A stretch of 64,000 nt of DNA from an uncultured Phocaeicola sp. (GTDB taxonomy: Bacteria; Bacteroidota; Bacteroidia; Bacteroidales; Bacteroidaceae): positions 4,152-68,151 of the forward strand of contig CAUBDX010000011.1 of NCBI GenBank assembly GCA_958434805.1, in the 5' to 3' direction. Below are positions 23,206 through 32,718 of the stretch, one piece after another. Position 1 is the stretch's first letter. Each line of letters opens with the position of its first letter. The notes under the pieces were generated by a model. That model saw only the letters and a list, made by a program, of their open reading frames with translations. It was not told the DNA's origin and did not search any database. Made by a program: the position numbers and the translations under genes.

Positions 23206-24360
23206 ATGAAACCGAACAGAATTTACATAACAGGACTGTTCCTGTCCGTTTTCCTTTCAGGGAAAGCCCAGAGGATCGAGGAGCTTCCGGCAGTGCCCCT
23301 TCAGATCGGGTACGAGAAGACCCTGCACCTGATATTCCCTACCGAGGTGAAGTATTACAGTATCGGCGGTGACTATGTCATCGGTGAGAAAGTCGGGAAC
23401 TGCCCGGAGATCATACGCCTGAAAGCGGCCGAGGAGAATTTCCCGGGTGAGACTACCCTGTCGGTGGTGACAGCCGACACGAAGTTCTACTCCTATGCCA
23501 TCAGCTATAACGCCCACCCGGTGGAGAGCTATGTGCGTGTGGACGGCCAGGCACCCGCGCCCCATACACTGCCGGTGGGAAAGGACAGGCAGATGTTCCT
23601 CATTTTCCCGGCCGGAATCACCTATGTGGACTATGGCAGTACAAATGTGGAGGTTGAAAAGGCCGAGGGAGTGGACAACATCCTGGCAGTGAAAGCCACC
23701 GGAGAGTTTACGGAAGACACGAACATCTCGGCAGTGGTCGAAGGGGGGAAATTCTACACTTTCAATCTCCATTATGCCCCTTTCCCGGAACGTTTCAGCT
23801 TTGTCATTGACAAGGAAAAGACGCAAAGGGTGGCCATCCTTGACGAGAGGGAACGGTCAAGCGAACAGAAGGAAAGGATCAGGCAGGCAATCTCGAAGAG
23901 GATTCCCCTGGACCTGGGACTGAAGGACAAGAACGCCGGCATGGAGTTCGAGGTCGGAAACATCTTCATCGACGGGGACATCCTGCTGCTGCGAATGACG
24001 CTGACAAACCGCACACAGATAGGCTATACGACGGATTTCATGCGGTTCTATATCCAGGATGCAAAGATTCACAAGAAGACGGCGGTGCAGCAGATCGAGC
24101 AGAACATCCTGTTCGCTTTCGACTACCCGGAGGAGATACCTGCACATGAGAGCCGGACGTTCACGGTGGCCATGAACAAGTTTACCATTCCTGACAAGAA
24201 AAGGCTCATCATCGAGATCCAGGAGAGAAACGGCGGCCGGCACTTTCTGTACAAACTTAAAAACAAGTCACTTCTGGGAGCGGAGGAAGTGTTCAGAAGC
24301 CTGCAGGAGCAGAAAACGGAAGATGAAGCGGACAGGATATTAAGGAGGATATCCAGATGA
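23206..24360 (+). CDS. traN: TraN (DUF4138) conjugation protein, VirB9-like
   Basis: The product has 384 residues with a signal peptide (IYITGLFLSVFLSGKAQRIE). The N-terminal domain shows the DUF4138 pattern (LQIGYEKTLHLIFPTEVKYY, repeated as GKDRQMFLIFPAGITYVDYG). The C-terminal beta domain includes DILLLRMTLTNRTQIGYTTD and ends with basic helices. Bacteroides TraN proteins have about 300-400 residues and form the outer-membrane core with TraM. It overlaps the peptidase gene by 4 bases. Confidence 0.88.
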   Translation: MKPNRIYITGLFLSVFLSGKAQRIEELPAVPLQIGYEKTLHLIFPTEVKYYSIGGDYVIGEKVGNCPEIIRLKAAEENFPGETTLSVVTADTKFYSYAISYNAHPVESYVRVDGQAPAPHTLPVGKDRQMFLIFPAGITYVDYGSTNVEVEKAEGVDNILAVKATGEFTEDTNISAVVEGGKFYTFNLHYAPFPERFSFVIDKEKTQRVAILDERERSSEQKERIRQAISKRIPLDLGLKDKNAGMEFEVGNIFIDGDILLLRMTLTNRTQIGYTTDFMRFYIQDAKIHKKTAVQQIEQNILFAFDYPEEIPAHESRTFTVAMNKFTIPDKKRLIIEIQERNGGRHFLYKLKNKSLLGAEEVFRSLQEQKTEDEADRILRRISR

Positions 24361-24917
24361 AACTGCTGATGCTCATATTGTTCTTCCCCTTTTCTTTCGA
24401 GGGGGAAAACGGAAGGGAACTGCTCGATACGGCACTGGAAAAATGCAGCCGTCTGGAAAGCCTGGAAGCTTGCCGGGACATACTTTACCGGTACGGGGTG
24501 GCAGACAGGCTCCCTCTGTCATGTCCCCTGAAAGACAAGTTCAGGATAAGCAGCCCGTATGGAGGCAGGATTCATCCCATAACGGGAAAACATAGTTTTC
24601 ATTCGGGAGTCGATATGGCGGTGGAGCTGGCCGCACCGGTCCATGCCACCGCTTCCGGTACGGTCGTTTTCGCAGGAAGGAAGGGAGGCTATGGAAGATG
24701 CGTCATCATACGGCATTCCTACGGCTTTGAAACGCTTTACGCACATCTGGCAGCTTACTATACGACGGAGGGCAAAAAGCTCGGGAAAGGGGCTGTTATC
24801 GGCTTTGCCGGGAGCACGGGCAGAAGCACAGGCTATCATCTGCATTATGAGATAAGAAAGAACGGTAGAACTATAAAACCATACTGGTATGGATATGACA
24901 ATTCAGGAAGAGATTGA
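24357..24917 (+). CDS. M23-family (LytM) metallopeptidase of the transfer operon
   Basis: The product has 186 residues. After a short hydrophobic N-terminus (LLMLILFFPFSF) comes a helical segment and an M23 domain with zinc ligands His82 and Asp86 (FHSGVDMA) and His163 in the YHLHYE motif (residues 160-165, catalytic His161). SSPYGGRIHPITGKHSFHSG is the typical start. It probably opens peptidoglycan for the transfer channel, replacing the lysozyme-type enzymes of other systems. It is translationally coupled to traN. Confidence 0.88.
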   Translation: MKLLMLILFFPFSFEGENGRELLDTALEKCSRLESLEACRDILYRYGVADRLPLSCPLKDKFRISSPYGGRIHPITGKHSFHSGVDMAVELAAPVHATASGTVVFAGRKGGYGRCVIIRHSYGFETLYAHLAAYYTTEGKKLGKGAVIGFAGSTGRSTGYHLHYEIRKNGRTIKPYWYGYDNSGRD

Positions 24918-25230
24918 ACAGCTTGTATTAAGATGCATCGCCGCCGACGGGCTGAAGGCATGCCCGAAGGATATTTCCTTTCTTGAGAAATACAGGCTGA
25001 AGAACCTGTACTTCCTCTCCGTGAGGTATCGGATGGAAGGAACTGACTGCCCGGAACTTGACCGGAGGGCGGAGGGGCTGATCAGATGGAACATTTATTC
25101 CACGGATTTCCCGCTCCTTCGCCGGGTGTATGCCAGGGAGGGAAAGGAGGCGTTGATGAGATGCCTGTACCTGGAGGAGGGGTATTTCCGCAGATTCCTG
25201 GAACAGACCGGACTGGAGGAGAGGATATGA
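24895..25230 (+). CDS. Hypothetical protein of the transfer operon
   Basis: The product has about 111 residues (in-frame ATG also at 24889). It is soluble and helical (QEEIEQLVLRCIAADGLKAC, RLKNLYFLSVRYRMEG, REGKEALMRCLYLEEGYFRR). It overlaps the peptidase gene by 23 bases and the HTH gene by 4, so it is clearly part of the operon. No family was recognised. Confidence 0.6.
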   Translation: MTIQEEIEQLVLRCIAADGLKACPKDISFLEKYRLKNLYFLSVRYRMEGTDCPELDRRAEGLIRWNIYSTDFPLLRRVYAREGKEALMRCLYLEEGYFRRFLEQTGLEERI

Positions 25231-25505
25231 CGAGCCTTTCCGTTGTCAGCTACATAGAACGGATCAACCGGATGTACAGGCTGATCCGAAAGGAAAGTAC
25301 CGGCAGCCGTGCGGAACTGGCCGGCAGGATGCGGGTGAGTGAACGGACCGTCAGCAACTACCTGGAGGAACTCCGGCTGATGGGGGCTGACATAAGGTTC
25401 AGCAAGACACGCAATACTTATTATTTTTTCAACCGGTTCGTGCTTTATGCGACGTTCGAAGCCCGCATCGATGCCGACGTGCTGGACGATAAGAAAAAGA
25501 AATGA
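25227..25505 (+). CDS. Small HTH (winged-helix, HTH_11-type) protein
   Basis: The product has 92 residues from ATG 25227, overlapping the previous stop as ATGA. Residues about 22-50 form the helix-turn-helix (GSRAELAGRMRVSERTVSNY followed by LEELRLMGADI), and KTRNTYYFF is the wing. This is the DeoR/HTH_11 type of DNA-binding domain without an effector domain. As the last gene of the tra operon it may regulate the operon or its neighbours. Confidence 0.7.
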   Translation: MTSLSVVSYIERINRMYRLIRKESTGSRAELAGRMRVSERTVSNYLEELRLMGADIRFSKTRNTYYFFNRFVLYATFEARIDADVLDDKKKK

Positions 25506-25544
25506 TACATACAATTATAATAAACCTTTAAAAAAGAATGAAGT

Positions 25545-26606
25545 ATGAAACAAGTTAAATTTTTACTGTTGGCGGCGTTCGTGGCCATGTTCACAGGCTG
25601 CCAGAATGAGGAGATAATGGAACAGGATTCTGAAAAGGACGAACCGGTCCCTACCGGTGATACACGTATCATCATCGAAGGCGAGGGGATGCTGGAAACC
25701 TCAGCCCGCTCTTCAGACGGAAGGGTTGATTTTACCGGGGGGTATGCCACTGGAGCAGGACTGTATGACGGACGCAAAAATGTTCCTGTTGAAGCCCATC
25801 CTGATGCAGGATATGAGGTGAACTATTTTTATGGAGGGCCGGCTAATCAACCTAAGAAATACGATTATGCACAATCCGGGACTTCAGAGTTCGATGTTGA
25901 CTTAGGAGGTCAGGACCATACTTTCCATTGTGGATTCAAGGAAAAAAAACGCACACTGACGATCAATGCAGGTGAAGGCGGAACAACTAATCCGAAAGGA
26001 ACAATGGAATATCAGGTGGAAAAGCCGATCAGTATTACGGCTACTCCGGAGAGTGAGTATGAATTTACAGGCTGGACAATTATAGGTGGTGATGTAACTA
26101 TCGAAAATCCAGGCAGTTCAACCACTACCGCCACCCTGCATGGTTCCAACAGTACTATTACAGCCAATTTCAAGCAATCCATAAGAAGTATCACGATTAA
26201 TTTGGATAGTTTTTACAGCTCAACTTCAAGTACGAACAGTGGTAAAAGTTATGAATATTTGACCGTGTCATCCACAGATTGTTCCGGTATAGTATGCAGG
26301 ATATATGGACAGACCAAAAATGACATGGACAATATGGATGAAGTAAGCTATCCTGTGCAAATAGAGCAGAACCAAAAGGTTATGTATGCATATTCAGAAT
26401 GGGAAACGATTAACCAGGATGGAGATACACGAGAGAAGAGTGCCACTCCGCAGTCTTTTGATATTATAATAGACAATGCTGTGGTTCTTTCAAACGTCAA
26501 ATCACCATCAGGCAAGCAAACTCTTGATTTCAGTGAGTTTGATGGTAAGGAAATATCAGGTATTGGATATAAGATAACTTTCCAATTCACTCCCCATTGG
26601 GAATAG
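25545..26606 (+). CDS. Lipoprotein with InlB-like (Listeria-Bacteroides) repeats
   Basis: The product has 353 residues. Signal peptide and lipobox are FLLLAAFVAMFTGCQNEEI. Residues about 45-140 include FTGGYATGAGLYDGRKNVPV and EAHPDAGYEVNYFYGG. Residues about 145-210 contain a B-repeat (RTLTINAGEGGTTNPKGTME, SITATPESEYEFTGWTI). The C-terminal domain is of unknown type. The fold matches surface or adhesion modules seen also in the 11519 product, whose repeat is similar (ATGAGLYD versus TTGAGLYD). Base composition falls in its second half. Confidence 0.7.
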   Translation: MKQVKFLLLAAFVAMFTGCQNEEIMEQDSEKDEPVPTGDTRIIIEGEGMLETSARSSDGRVDFTGGYATGAGLYDGRKNVPVEAHPDAGYEVNYFYGGPANQPKKYDYAQSGTSEFDVDLGGQDHTFHCGFKEKKRTLTINAGEGGTTNPKGTMEYQVEKPISITATPESEYEFTGWTIIGGDVTIENPGSSTTTATLHGSNSTITANFKQSIRSITINLDSFYSSTSSTNSGKSYEYLTVSSTDCSGIVCRIYGQTKNDMDNMDEVSYPVQIEQNQKVMYAYSEWETINQDGDTREKSATPQSFDIIIDNAVVLSNVKSPSGKQTLDFSEFDGKEISGIGYKITFQFTPHWE

Positions 26607-26925
26607 AAACAATAAAGAGAATGGAACAAAACCGAATATCCGAGAAAGTGAAGGATTATAATAGATAAATATGAAATAGCCCTGTCATTACTCTAAATGA
26701 GAGTGTGGCAAGGCTATTCTCATTGCAGACGAAAAGGAGTAAAAATCGGATTGGAAGAACTTTTAGAGATTTTATTGATAAAAACATCTTTAAACTCCTT
26801 ATGCAAATAAATAACAGAATCTTTTTCTACCAGGCGAGGCACATTATTATAAGATGTTATAATAATACATTTTGATAGTATAACTTTTCTATACTATCAT
26901 TAATAATCACATATCTTAGCCGATC
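26607..26925. other. Intergenic stretch with three hairpins
   Basis: No gene is seen. A hairpin pairs 26675-26681 with 26712-26718 and contains an inner ACTCT/AGAGT stem; it may terminate the lipoprotein transcript. A perfect 10-bp stem with a 4-base loop lies at 26843-26866, and a perfect 9-bp stem at 26874-26898. This AT-rich stretch joins the tra region to the PUL cargo and may contain the junction. Confidence 0.5.
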
Positions 26926-27483
26926 TGCCATTTCTTTTGGTACAACTGGGCAGTTATGAGCTTTCTACAGAGTCTGCTGATTATTCTCCATAGACTTTCC
27001 TGTGCGAAGCTTAGGCGGCAACACTGGCCATAAATCGTACGGTCCTAGCGGTAATTACCGACTTTTCGTTACACTAAGCCATGTCGTAGCAAAAAGCCTT
27101 TGATAAGGGATTTCGTCTTGCACAGGTTATCTTGAAGCAGATATACGGAGGAAGTGCTTGCTGGAATCGCCTGTTTACGTGAAGCATATCATCGGAGGAA
27201 ATACTATTCGGATTCGTTGTAGGGAAATAGGAAAGAGATTCGCTTCAAATGAGAATCGGAGCGGTTTTTTGTAGCAGACAGTGACCGGATATTTTATCCA
27301 ACTACTGCCACAGTCCGTAAAAAAGAAGTATGGGTGCAATCTTCTGAGGTACTCCATCCCGTAGCTATGCACTATAATTGGGCAGGTACTACTCACAATA
27401 ACCTTTTTCCTAGGTTCGGTCTGCTAGTGACTCCTTTTCGCACCGACCATTGGCAGAAACAGGGAACAGAAGACTCAGATTAA
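26925..27483 (+). pseudogene. Decayed sialate O-acetylesterase, C-terminal part
   Basis: Reading all three plus frames gives a coherent remnant. Frame 1 from 26928 gives PFLLVQLGSYEL...LCEA(stop)AATLAINRTVLAVITD, then KGFRLAQVILKQIYGG. Frame 2 near 27179 gives SPVYVKHIIGGNTIRIRCRE. Frame 3 from 27271 gives VADSDRIFYP, EVWVQSSEVLHPVAMHYNW and GLLVTPFRTDHW. These follow in order the C-terminal third of GDSL-type sialate O-acetylesterases (RLA..A..YG, GN.IR, HPVAVRY.W, L.ASPFRTDDW). Several stops and at least two frameshifts are present, one in a T-run at 27265-27270. The end overlaps the sigma gene end. Confidence 0.65.
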
Positions 27484-28028
27484 AAGCGCATGAAGAGCAC
27501 AAAGAACGGAAGATTATCTCGGATAAATTTCAAGGCTAAGGTAATCTGACGTTCCACGGCTTTTTCTGTTATGGCACACTGTTCTGCTATCTGCTTATTG
27601 CTTAGGTGCAGTTCGCGGCTCATGCGGAAAATACGTTGCCGATTAGCAGGTAGTTGGACTACTAGCTTATCAATATACCTCTTTAAATCCCGTGCATCCA
27701 GTTCTTCTTCTATACTATAACCTTCTTCCATGCTTTGCAATACAGTCATTTTAAAATTGAGTTCATTAAAATAACGCCTTGAATAATTAAATATGATGTT
27801 GCGGGTAATAATAAAGAGATAACCGTCAAAATTCTTGCTGTTGTCAAAGGTTTCTCTTGCCTCCCAAACATGCAGAAAAACGTCTTGCACAGCTTCTGAG
27901 ATTTCGGAAGAAGAGGTCAAATAGAGCCGAGCAAAATGATAAACCTTTTGCCAATAATGGTTATACAGCCAGGCAAATGCTTCTTCATCACCTGCCTTCA
28001 TTCTATTTAGTATCACTTTCTCTTTCAT
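27480..28028 (-). CDS. ECF sigma-70 factor of the PUL
   Basis: The product has 182 residues. Region 2 is DEEAFAWLYNHYWQKVYHFA ... SEAVQDVFLHVWEARETFDN and YLFIITRNIIFNYSRR. Region 4 is LPANRQRIFRMSRELHLSNK followed by QIAEQCAITEKAVERQITLA. This is the Bacteroidetes group of ECF factors paired with FecR-type anti-sigma proteins. It is divergent from fecR, with a 284-base gap between them holding both promoters. It should direct the susC operon when the transporter senses its glycan. Confidence 0.9.
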   Translation of the reverse strand: MKEKVILNRMKAGDEEAFAWLYNHYWQKVYHFARLYLTSSSEISEAVQDVFLHVWEARETFDNSKNFDGYLFIITRNIIFNYSRRYFNELNFKMTVLQSMEEGYSIEEELDARDLKRYIDKLVVQLPANRQRIFRMSRELHLSNKQIAEQCAITEKAVERQITLALKFIRDNLPFFVLFMRF

Positions 28029-28047
28029 TTATTTAGGAATACAACCA

Positions 28048-28055
28048 CAAAGTTA
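28048..28055 (-). promoter_or_regulatory. -7 box for the sigma factor gene
   Basis: On the minus strand the sequence reads TAACTTTG, a match to TAnnTTTG, 20 bases upstream of the sigma ATG. The -33 region is an A/T run without a clear TTTG. Confidence 0.45.
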
Positions 28056-28312
28056 TAAAAATTAATTAATTAAAAAATGATTAATTAAAAAAAACTTAAG
28101 CCTTTTATTTGACTAAACGGTAAAAAGGCACGTTTACGTTCTTTTTTTCAAGTGGTGTTAAAAACAACTACTTTTTTTGATTTTATAAGCGCAATGACAT
28201 ATAGATATTTATAAAATTCTAATCAGAAAAATATTTTTTTCAAATCCGATGTGGGGGGAAAAGGGTTTCAGGTGTATTTATTATAGATGCACGTAAAAAG
28301 ATATTTATAGGT

Positions 28313-29266
28313 ATGAAAATTGATAATAGAAAAACGTTCATAAAAAGATTGCTCTCAGGGACGATGTCCAAAGAGCAACGCAAGATATTTATCCAATTGG
28401 ATGAGATAGATTTTCAGCTTAGAAAACAATGGGACGAAGCGGGCAATGAGTCCATTGATTGGCAAATGAAAGAGCAAATTTGGAGAAACATCAAAAATAA
28501 ACAAGATAATAAAAACCGAAGATTCTTTCAAATGTTTCCCAAATGGCAAATGATAGCTGCAACGGTGACCCTCTTGTTGATCACGTCTGCTGGATTGTGG
28601 TTTGCCAAACAACAAGCCGGTTGTGTGAATGACTTTATTGAAGTGACTGCACAGGAATCCCAACTGTACACATTGCCAGACAGTTCGAAAGTATGGATGC
28701 AGAAAGGAAGTAGTCTGCGATATGCCAAGGCATTTCTCAAGGACCGAAAAGTCTGGCTGAAGGGGAATTCATTCTTTGAGGTAATGCGTCAGAATGGGGT
28801 TCCATTTCAAGTCTACATTAATCAGGGCATGATAGAAGTAAAAGGAACCAGCTTTGATATTCACCAGAATCAAAACCAGCAGACAAATGAAATTATTTTG
28901 TTTTGTGGAAAGGTGGATTTTACAGCGGAAAATCATGAAACCATTGAAATGCAACCATTTCAAAAATTAACATATTATATTAAGAAGGATAATATAACAA
29001 AGGAATGGTTGAGAAATATTAAATACAAAAATGGCAGTCTTCAGTTTACGAATCTTCCCTTGAAACAATTGATTGAGACAATCAACAGCAGGTATAACAG
29101 TAACATCAAGTTGGAAGGAATCAACCTTAAACAACAGTCTGCCTTTACAGGAAAAATCCGCTTAGAAGAATCACTGAAAGATGTCTTACAGAAAATTTGT
29201 TATAGTCTTAGTCTCGAAATGAAAGCAAATGGTAATGAGATAATTATTTATAAAAACAATCATTAA
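28313..29266 (+). CDS. FecR-family anti-sigma factor
   Basis: The product has 317 residues. An N-terminal cytoplasmic helix region binds the sigma factor. One transmembrane helix is at residues about 78-95 (MIAATVTLLLITSAGLWFAK). The FecR domain contains YTLPDSSKVWMQKGSSLRYA, VWLKGNSFFEV and PFQVYINQGMIEVKGTSFDI. The C-terminal DUF4974 domain has LPLKQLIETINSRYNSNIKL. It transmits the signal from the STN domain of the SusC transporter encoded 15 bases downstream. The upstream region is very AT-rich. Confidence 0.92.
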   Translation: MKIDNRKTFIKRLLSGTMSKEQRKIFIQLDEIDFQLRKQWDEAGNESIDWQMKEQIWRNIKNKQDNKNRRFFQMFPKWQMIAATVTLLLITSAGLWFAKQQAGCVNDFIEVTAQESQLYTLPDSSKVWMQKGSSLRYAKAFLKDRKVWLKGNSFFEVMRQNGVPFQVYINQGMIEVKGTSFDIHQNQNQQTNEIILFCGKVDFTAENHETIEMQPFQKLTYYIKKDNITKEWLRNIKYKNGSLQFTNLPLKQLIETINSRYNSNIKLEGINLKQQSAFTGKIRLEESLKDVLQKICYSLSLEMKANGNEIIIYKNNH

Positions 29267-29280
29267 AACAAGTAAACCTA

Positions 29281-32200
29281 ATGTTAAACTTTAAAAAAAA
29301 CAGAATGAAGAAACACACTTTTTGTCGTTTTTCGATACTGTTAAGTATCATCCTTGTTTTTCTTCTTTATCCCATGTCCAGTATGGGAGCACAGAAATAT
29401 ATTTCTGTAAAAGGAGAAGACATGACCATTAAACAGGCTATTCAGCTGATTGAAAAAAACAGTGAATACACGTTCTTTTATAATGCGTCAGATTTGGAAA
29501 ACAACACGAAACGCGATTATAACAGCACGGGAAATATTGAAAAAGTTCTAAAAGATGTATTTGAGGGCAGCAACGTAAGCTACGTTATTAAAGGAAAAGA
29601 AGTTATTCTAAAAGTGACTAAGACTGAAAATACGCAGCAAGTTAAAAAACGTACCATAATCGGTGTTGTAACTGCCAGCGACATCAAAGAACCGATCATC
29701 GGAGCCAGTATCTGGCTTAAGAACAGTTCTATCGGGGTTATTACCGATGTGGATGGTAAATATTCCATCGTTATTGAAGGAGTTGGGGGGGTATTAGAGT
29801 TTTCGTACATCGGTTACAAAAAACAGGAAATTGCCCTTGCTAATCAGGAAGTAATCAATGTGGTGTTGGAACCTGACACCGAAGTGCTTGATGAAGTGGT
29901 AGTTGTAGGGTACGGTAGTCAGAAGAAAGAAAGTGTGGTAGGAGCAATTTCTACACTTGACATGCGTAAACTCAATGTACCGGGTGCTTCCATTTCTAAT
30001 GTATTAGCAGGTCAACTTTCTGGTGTAGTAGCCATGAGCCGTTCAGGTGAACCGGGTAAAAACAGCTCGGCCGATTTCTATATCCGAGGTGTTTCATCAT
30101 TCAAGGGTACTTCTACGCCGCTGGTGTTAGTTGATGGTATTGAGCGTGATCTGGATTTGGTGGATACAGATGACATTGCTACCTTTTCTATTTTGAAAGA
30201 TGCCTCTGCTTCAGCCGTATATGGTGTTAGGGGCGCAAATGGTGTTATTTTGATTACTACCAAGAAAGGGCAGGAAGGAAAACCGGCTATCAATGTCCGC
30301 ACAGAATTCGGCTTTACTGCTCCCACCAAACGACCGGAAATGATTAACTCGGCGCAATGGGCAGAACTTTACAATGAAGCCAGTGGTACCAACTACTACT
30401 CTCCGGAAGTGATTCAGAAATATCGCGACCACAGCGATCCAGATCTTTATCCGGATGTGGATTGGTTTGATGCCCTGTTTGATGACATGGCAGAGAACCA
30501 GCGTGTGAACTTGAGTGTGACTGGTGGTGGTGACAACATTAAGTATTATGTGTCCGGTTCGTTCTACAATGAAAGTTCTATCTATAAAAACGCTGGTAAT
30601 ATCTATGGTTACAACTCAGCCATCCGTTATAACAAGTTCAATTTCCGTGCCAATGTCGATTTGAATGTGACTAAGAGTACCACGTTGAATGTCAACCTAG
30701 CCAATATCTATGAAAAGTCGTTCGGTCCTGGCTTCGGCGATAATGATAACGATATTTGGAGCTATACCTTTAATGCTTCTCCGAATGCATTTCCGGTACA
30801 GTATTCCGATGGTACTTTGTCCGGTCCGTCTACCGACTCCGGCCACAATCCGTGGAATATGCTGGTACACTCAGGTTATCGTGAACAATTTTGGAATTCG
30901 GCTCAATCTTTGATTGGCTTGACTCAAGACTTCGGTAAGATTTGGGAACCGCTGGAAGGTCTAACTGCTAATATCAAATTCTCTTGGGATGCTTGGAATA
31001 CCACGCTGCAACGTCGCTCCAAATCACCCAGCTTCTACCATGCACGCGGACGTGATGCGGAAGGTCGACTGATGTACGATGACAACAACAATGATGGAGA
31101 ATGGGACCCTGTACACACTGGCAGTGAATCATTAGGTTATGAAATTGGACGCCAAGGTACTATGACCCGTTATCTGGAAGGTTCGTTGAACTATAATCGC
31201 TTATTTGGTAACCATCGCGTGGGAGCTCTTTTCCTTTATAATCAGAAAATCCATACCAACACCCAGGCTGCCGACGGCAATGCAGCATTACCTTATAAGA
31301 ACCAAGGCTTGGCTGGTCGCGTGACGTATGCTTTTCGAGATACTTATTTTGCCGAAGTGAACATGGGATACAACGGATCTGAAAACTTTGCCCGCGGACA
31401 TCGCTTCGGTTTCTTCCCGGCTTTTGCTTTGGGATGGATGGTATCGAACGAAAAATGGTTTGAACCGCTCACCAAGACCATTGATATGTTGAAACTGAAA
31501 GGTTCTTATGGTAAAGTAGGTAACGATGATATCGGCGGACAAAGACGTTGGGTTTATGAATCTACAATTGTGGGCACTGGCGATCAAGGCTGGTGGTTCG
31601 GCCAAAGCGGTAATCAAGGGGGAGCAGGTATCCGCGTAGGGGAAATAGAAAATTTGTATGCTTCCTGGGAAGAGGCTACCAAACTCAATTTGGGTGTGGA
31701 ATTCTCTCTGTTCAATAAGGTAAAGGTGCAGGCTGACTACTTCCGTGAAGAGCGTCAAGGCATTTTCCTGCAACGCGCCGGTTTGCCAGCCATTGTCGGT
31801 TTATCCACCATTCCGTATGTTAATATAGGTAGAACACTCAACAAGGGATTTGATGCCAATGTAGAGTACAATCACCAGATTGGAAAAGTATTTCTAACTG
31901 CCCGCGGTAACTTTACTTTCAGCCGCAACAAGCTGCTTGATAACGACGAACCCGATTGGGAATACAAATACCAAAATCGCATAGGCAAGCCGTTCGGATC
32001 TGACGGTCAGATGCAGCCTTTCGGTCTTGTAGCCCTAGGTCTATTCCAAAGTCAGGAAGAAATTGACAACAGCCCGCGTCAGACTTTCGGTGAATACCGT
32101 GTAGGAGATATCAAATATCAGGATATCAATGGCGACGGCATCATCGATACACAAGATGAGGTGGCGATCGGTTATACCAACCTGCCGGAAATCATGTACG

Positions 32201-32706
32201 GTTTCGGTTTGGGTGCACAATGGAAAAACTGGGATATCAACGCCTTCTTCCAAGGTTCTGCTCATACTTCTTTCTTTCTAGATGGTGTATCGGTAAAGAG
32301 TCCGTTCTCCAGTGGTAACATGGAACGTGCGGCTATCAATAAAGACCTGTGGGGCAAAGTGTGGATGTCTACTAATTCGCCTGAACAGAATGCTCATGTC
32401 ACCTATCCGCGCCTAAGCAATGGTAGCGGGGGTGCCGGCGCTTCCAACAACAACAAGAATTCCACCTGGTGGTTGCGCAATGGCTCCTTTTTACGTCTGA
32501 AAAACATTGAAATCGGATATACTTTACCTAAAGAATTTGTCACTAAAACATTTATTAAATCGTTGAGATTTTATGTATCCGGAAACAATTTACTTACATT
32601 CAGCTCTTTCAAATTATGGGATCCTGAAAAAGCCAAAGGCTCATCAGATGGCTCAGGCTATCCGCTGAATCGTGTTGTTACTGTCGGATTCAATGCTAAC
32701 TTTTAA
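29281..32706 (+). CDS. SusC/RagA-type TonB-dependent transporter with STN signalling domain
   Basis: The product has 1141 residues, or 1133 from ATG 29305, which better fits the signal peptide (MKKHTFCRFSILLSIILVFL). Order of domains: signal peptide; STN domain (residues about 40-105, ISVKGEDMTIKQAIQLIEKN); carboxypeptidase-regulatory-like domain (VTASDIKEPIIGASIWLKNS); plug (LDEVVVVGYGSQKKESVVGA, YIRGVSSFKGTSTPLVLVDG); and a 22-strand barrel ending in TVGFNANF. It imports oligosaccharides or glycopeptides captured by SusD, and the STN domain contacts FecR. Confidence 0.95.
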   Translation: MLNFKKNRMKKHTFCRFSILLSIILVFLLYPMSSMGAQKYISVKGEDMTIKQAIQLIEKNSEYTFFYNASDLENNTKRDYNSTGNIEKVLKDVFEGSNVSYVIKGKEVILKVTKTENTQQVKKRTIIGVVTASDIKEPIIGASIWLKNSSIGVITDVDGKYSIVIEGVGGVLEFSYIGYKKQEIALANQEVINVVLEPDTEVLDEVVVVGYGSQKKESVVGAISTLDMRKLNVPGASISNVLAGQLSGVVAMSRSGEPGKNSSADFYIRGVSSFKGTSTPLVLVDGIERDLDLVDTDDIATFSILKDASASAVYGVRGANGVILITTKKGQEGKPAINVRTEFGFTAPTKRPEMINSAQWAELYNEASGTNYYSPEVIQKYRDHSDPDLYPDVDWFDALFDDMAENQRVNLSVTGGGDNIKYYVSGSFYNESSIYKNAGNIYGYNSAIRYNKFNFRANVDLNVTKSTTLNVNLANIYEKSFGPGFGDNDNDIWSYTFNASPNAFPVQYSDGTLSGPSTDSGHNPWNMLVHSGYREQFWNSAQSLIGLTQDFGKIWEPLEGLTANIKFSWDAWNTTLQRRSKSPSFYHARGRDAEGRLMYDDNNNDGEWDPVHTGSESLGYEIGRQGTMTRYLEGSLNYNRLFGNHRVGALFLYNQKIHTNTQAADGNAALPYKNQGLAGRVTYAFRDTYFAEVNMGYNGSENFARGHRFGFFPAFALGWMVSNEKWFEPLTKTIDMLKLKGSYGKVGNDDIGGQRRWVYESTIVGTGDQGWWFGQSGNQGGAGIRVGEIENLYASWEEATKLNLGVEFSLFNKVKVQADYFREERQGIFLQRAGLPAIVGLSTIPYVNIGRTLNKGFDANVEYNHQIGKVFLTARGNFTFSRNKLLDNDEPDWEYKYQNRIGKPFGSDGQMQPFGLVALGLFQSQEEIDNSPRQTFGEYRVGDIKYQDINGDGIIDTQDEVAIGYTNLPEIMYGFGLGAQWKNWDINAFFQGSAHTSFFLDGVSVKSPFSSGNMERAAINKDLWGKVWMSTNSPEQNAHVTYPRLSNGSGGAGASNNNKNSTWWLRNGSFLRLKNIEIGYTLPKEFVTKTFIKSLRFYVSGNNLLTFSSFKLWDPEKAKGSSDGSGYPLNRVVTVGFNANF

Positions 32707-32718
32707 ATTATACCAAAT

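Noticed and set aside
27175..27396. 73-codon minus-strand ORF between the lipoprotein and sigma genes
   Set aside because: The plus strand in three frames gives recognisable sialate O-acetylesterase remnants, so this ORF is a by-product.
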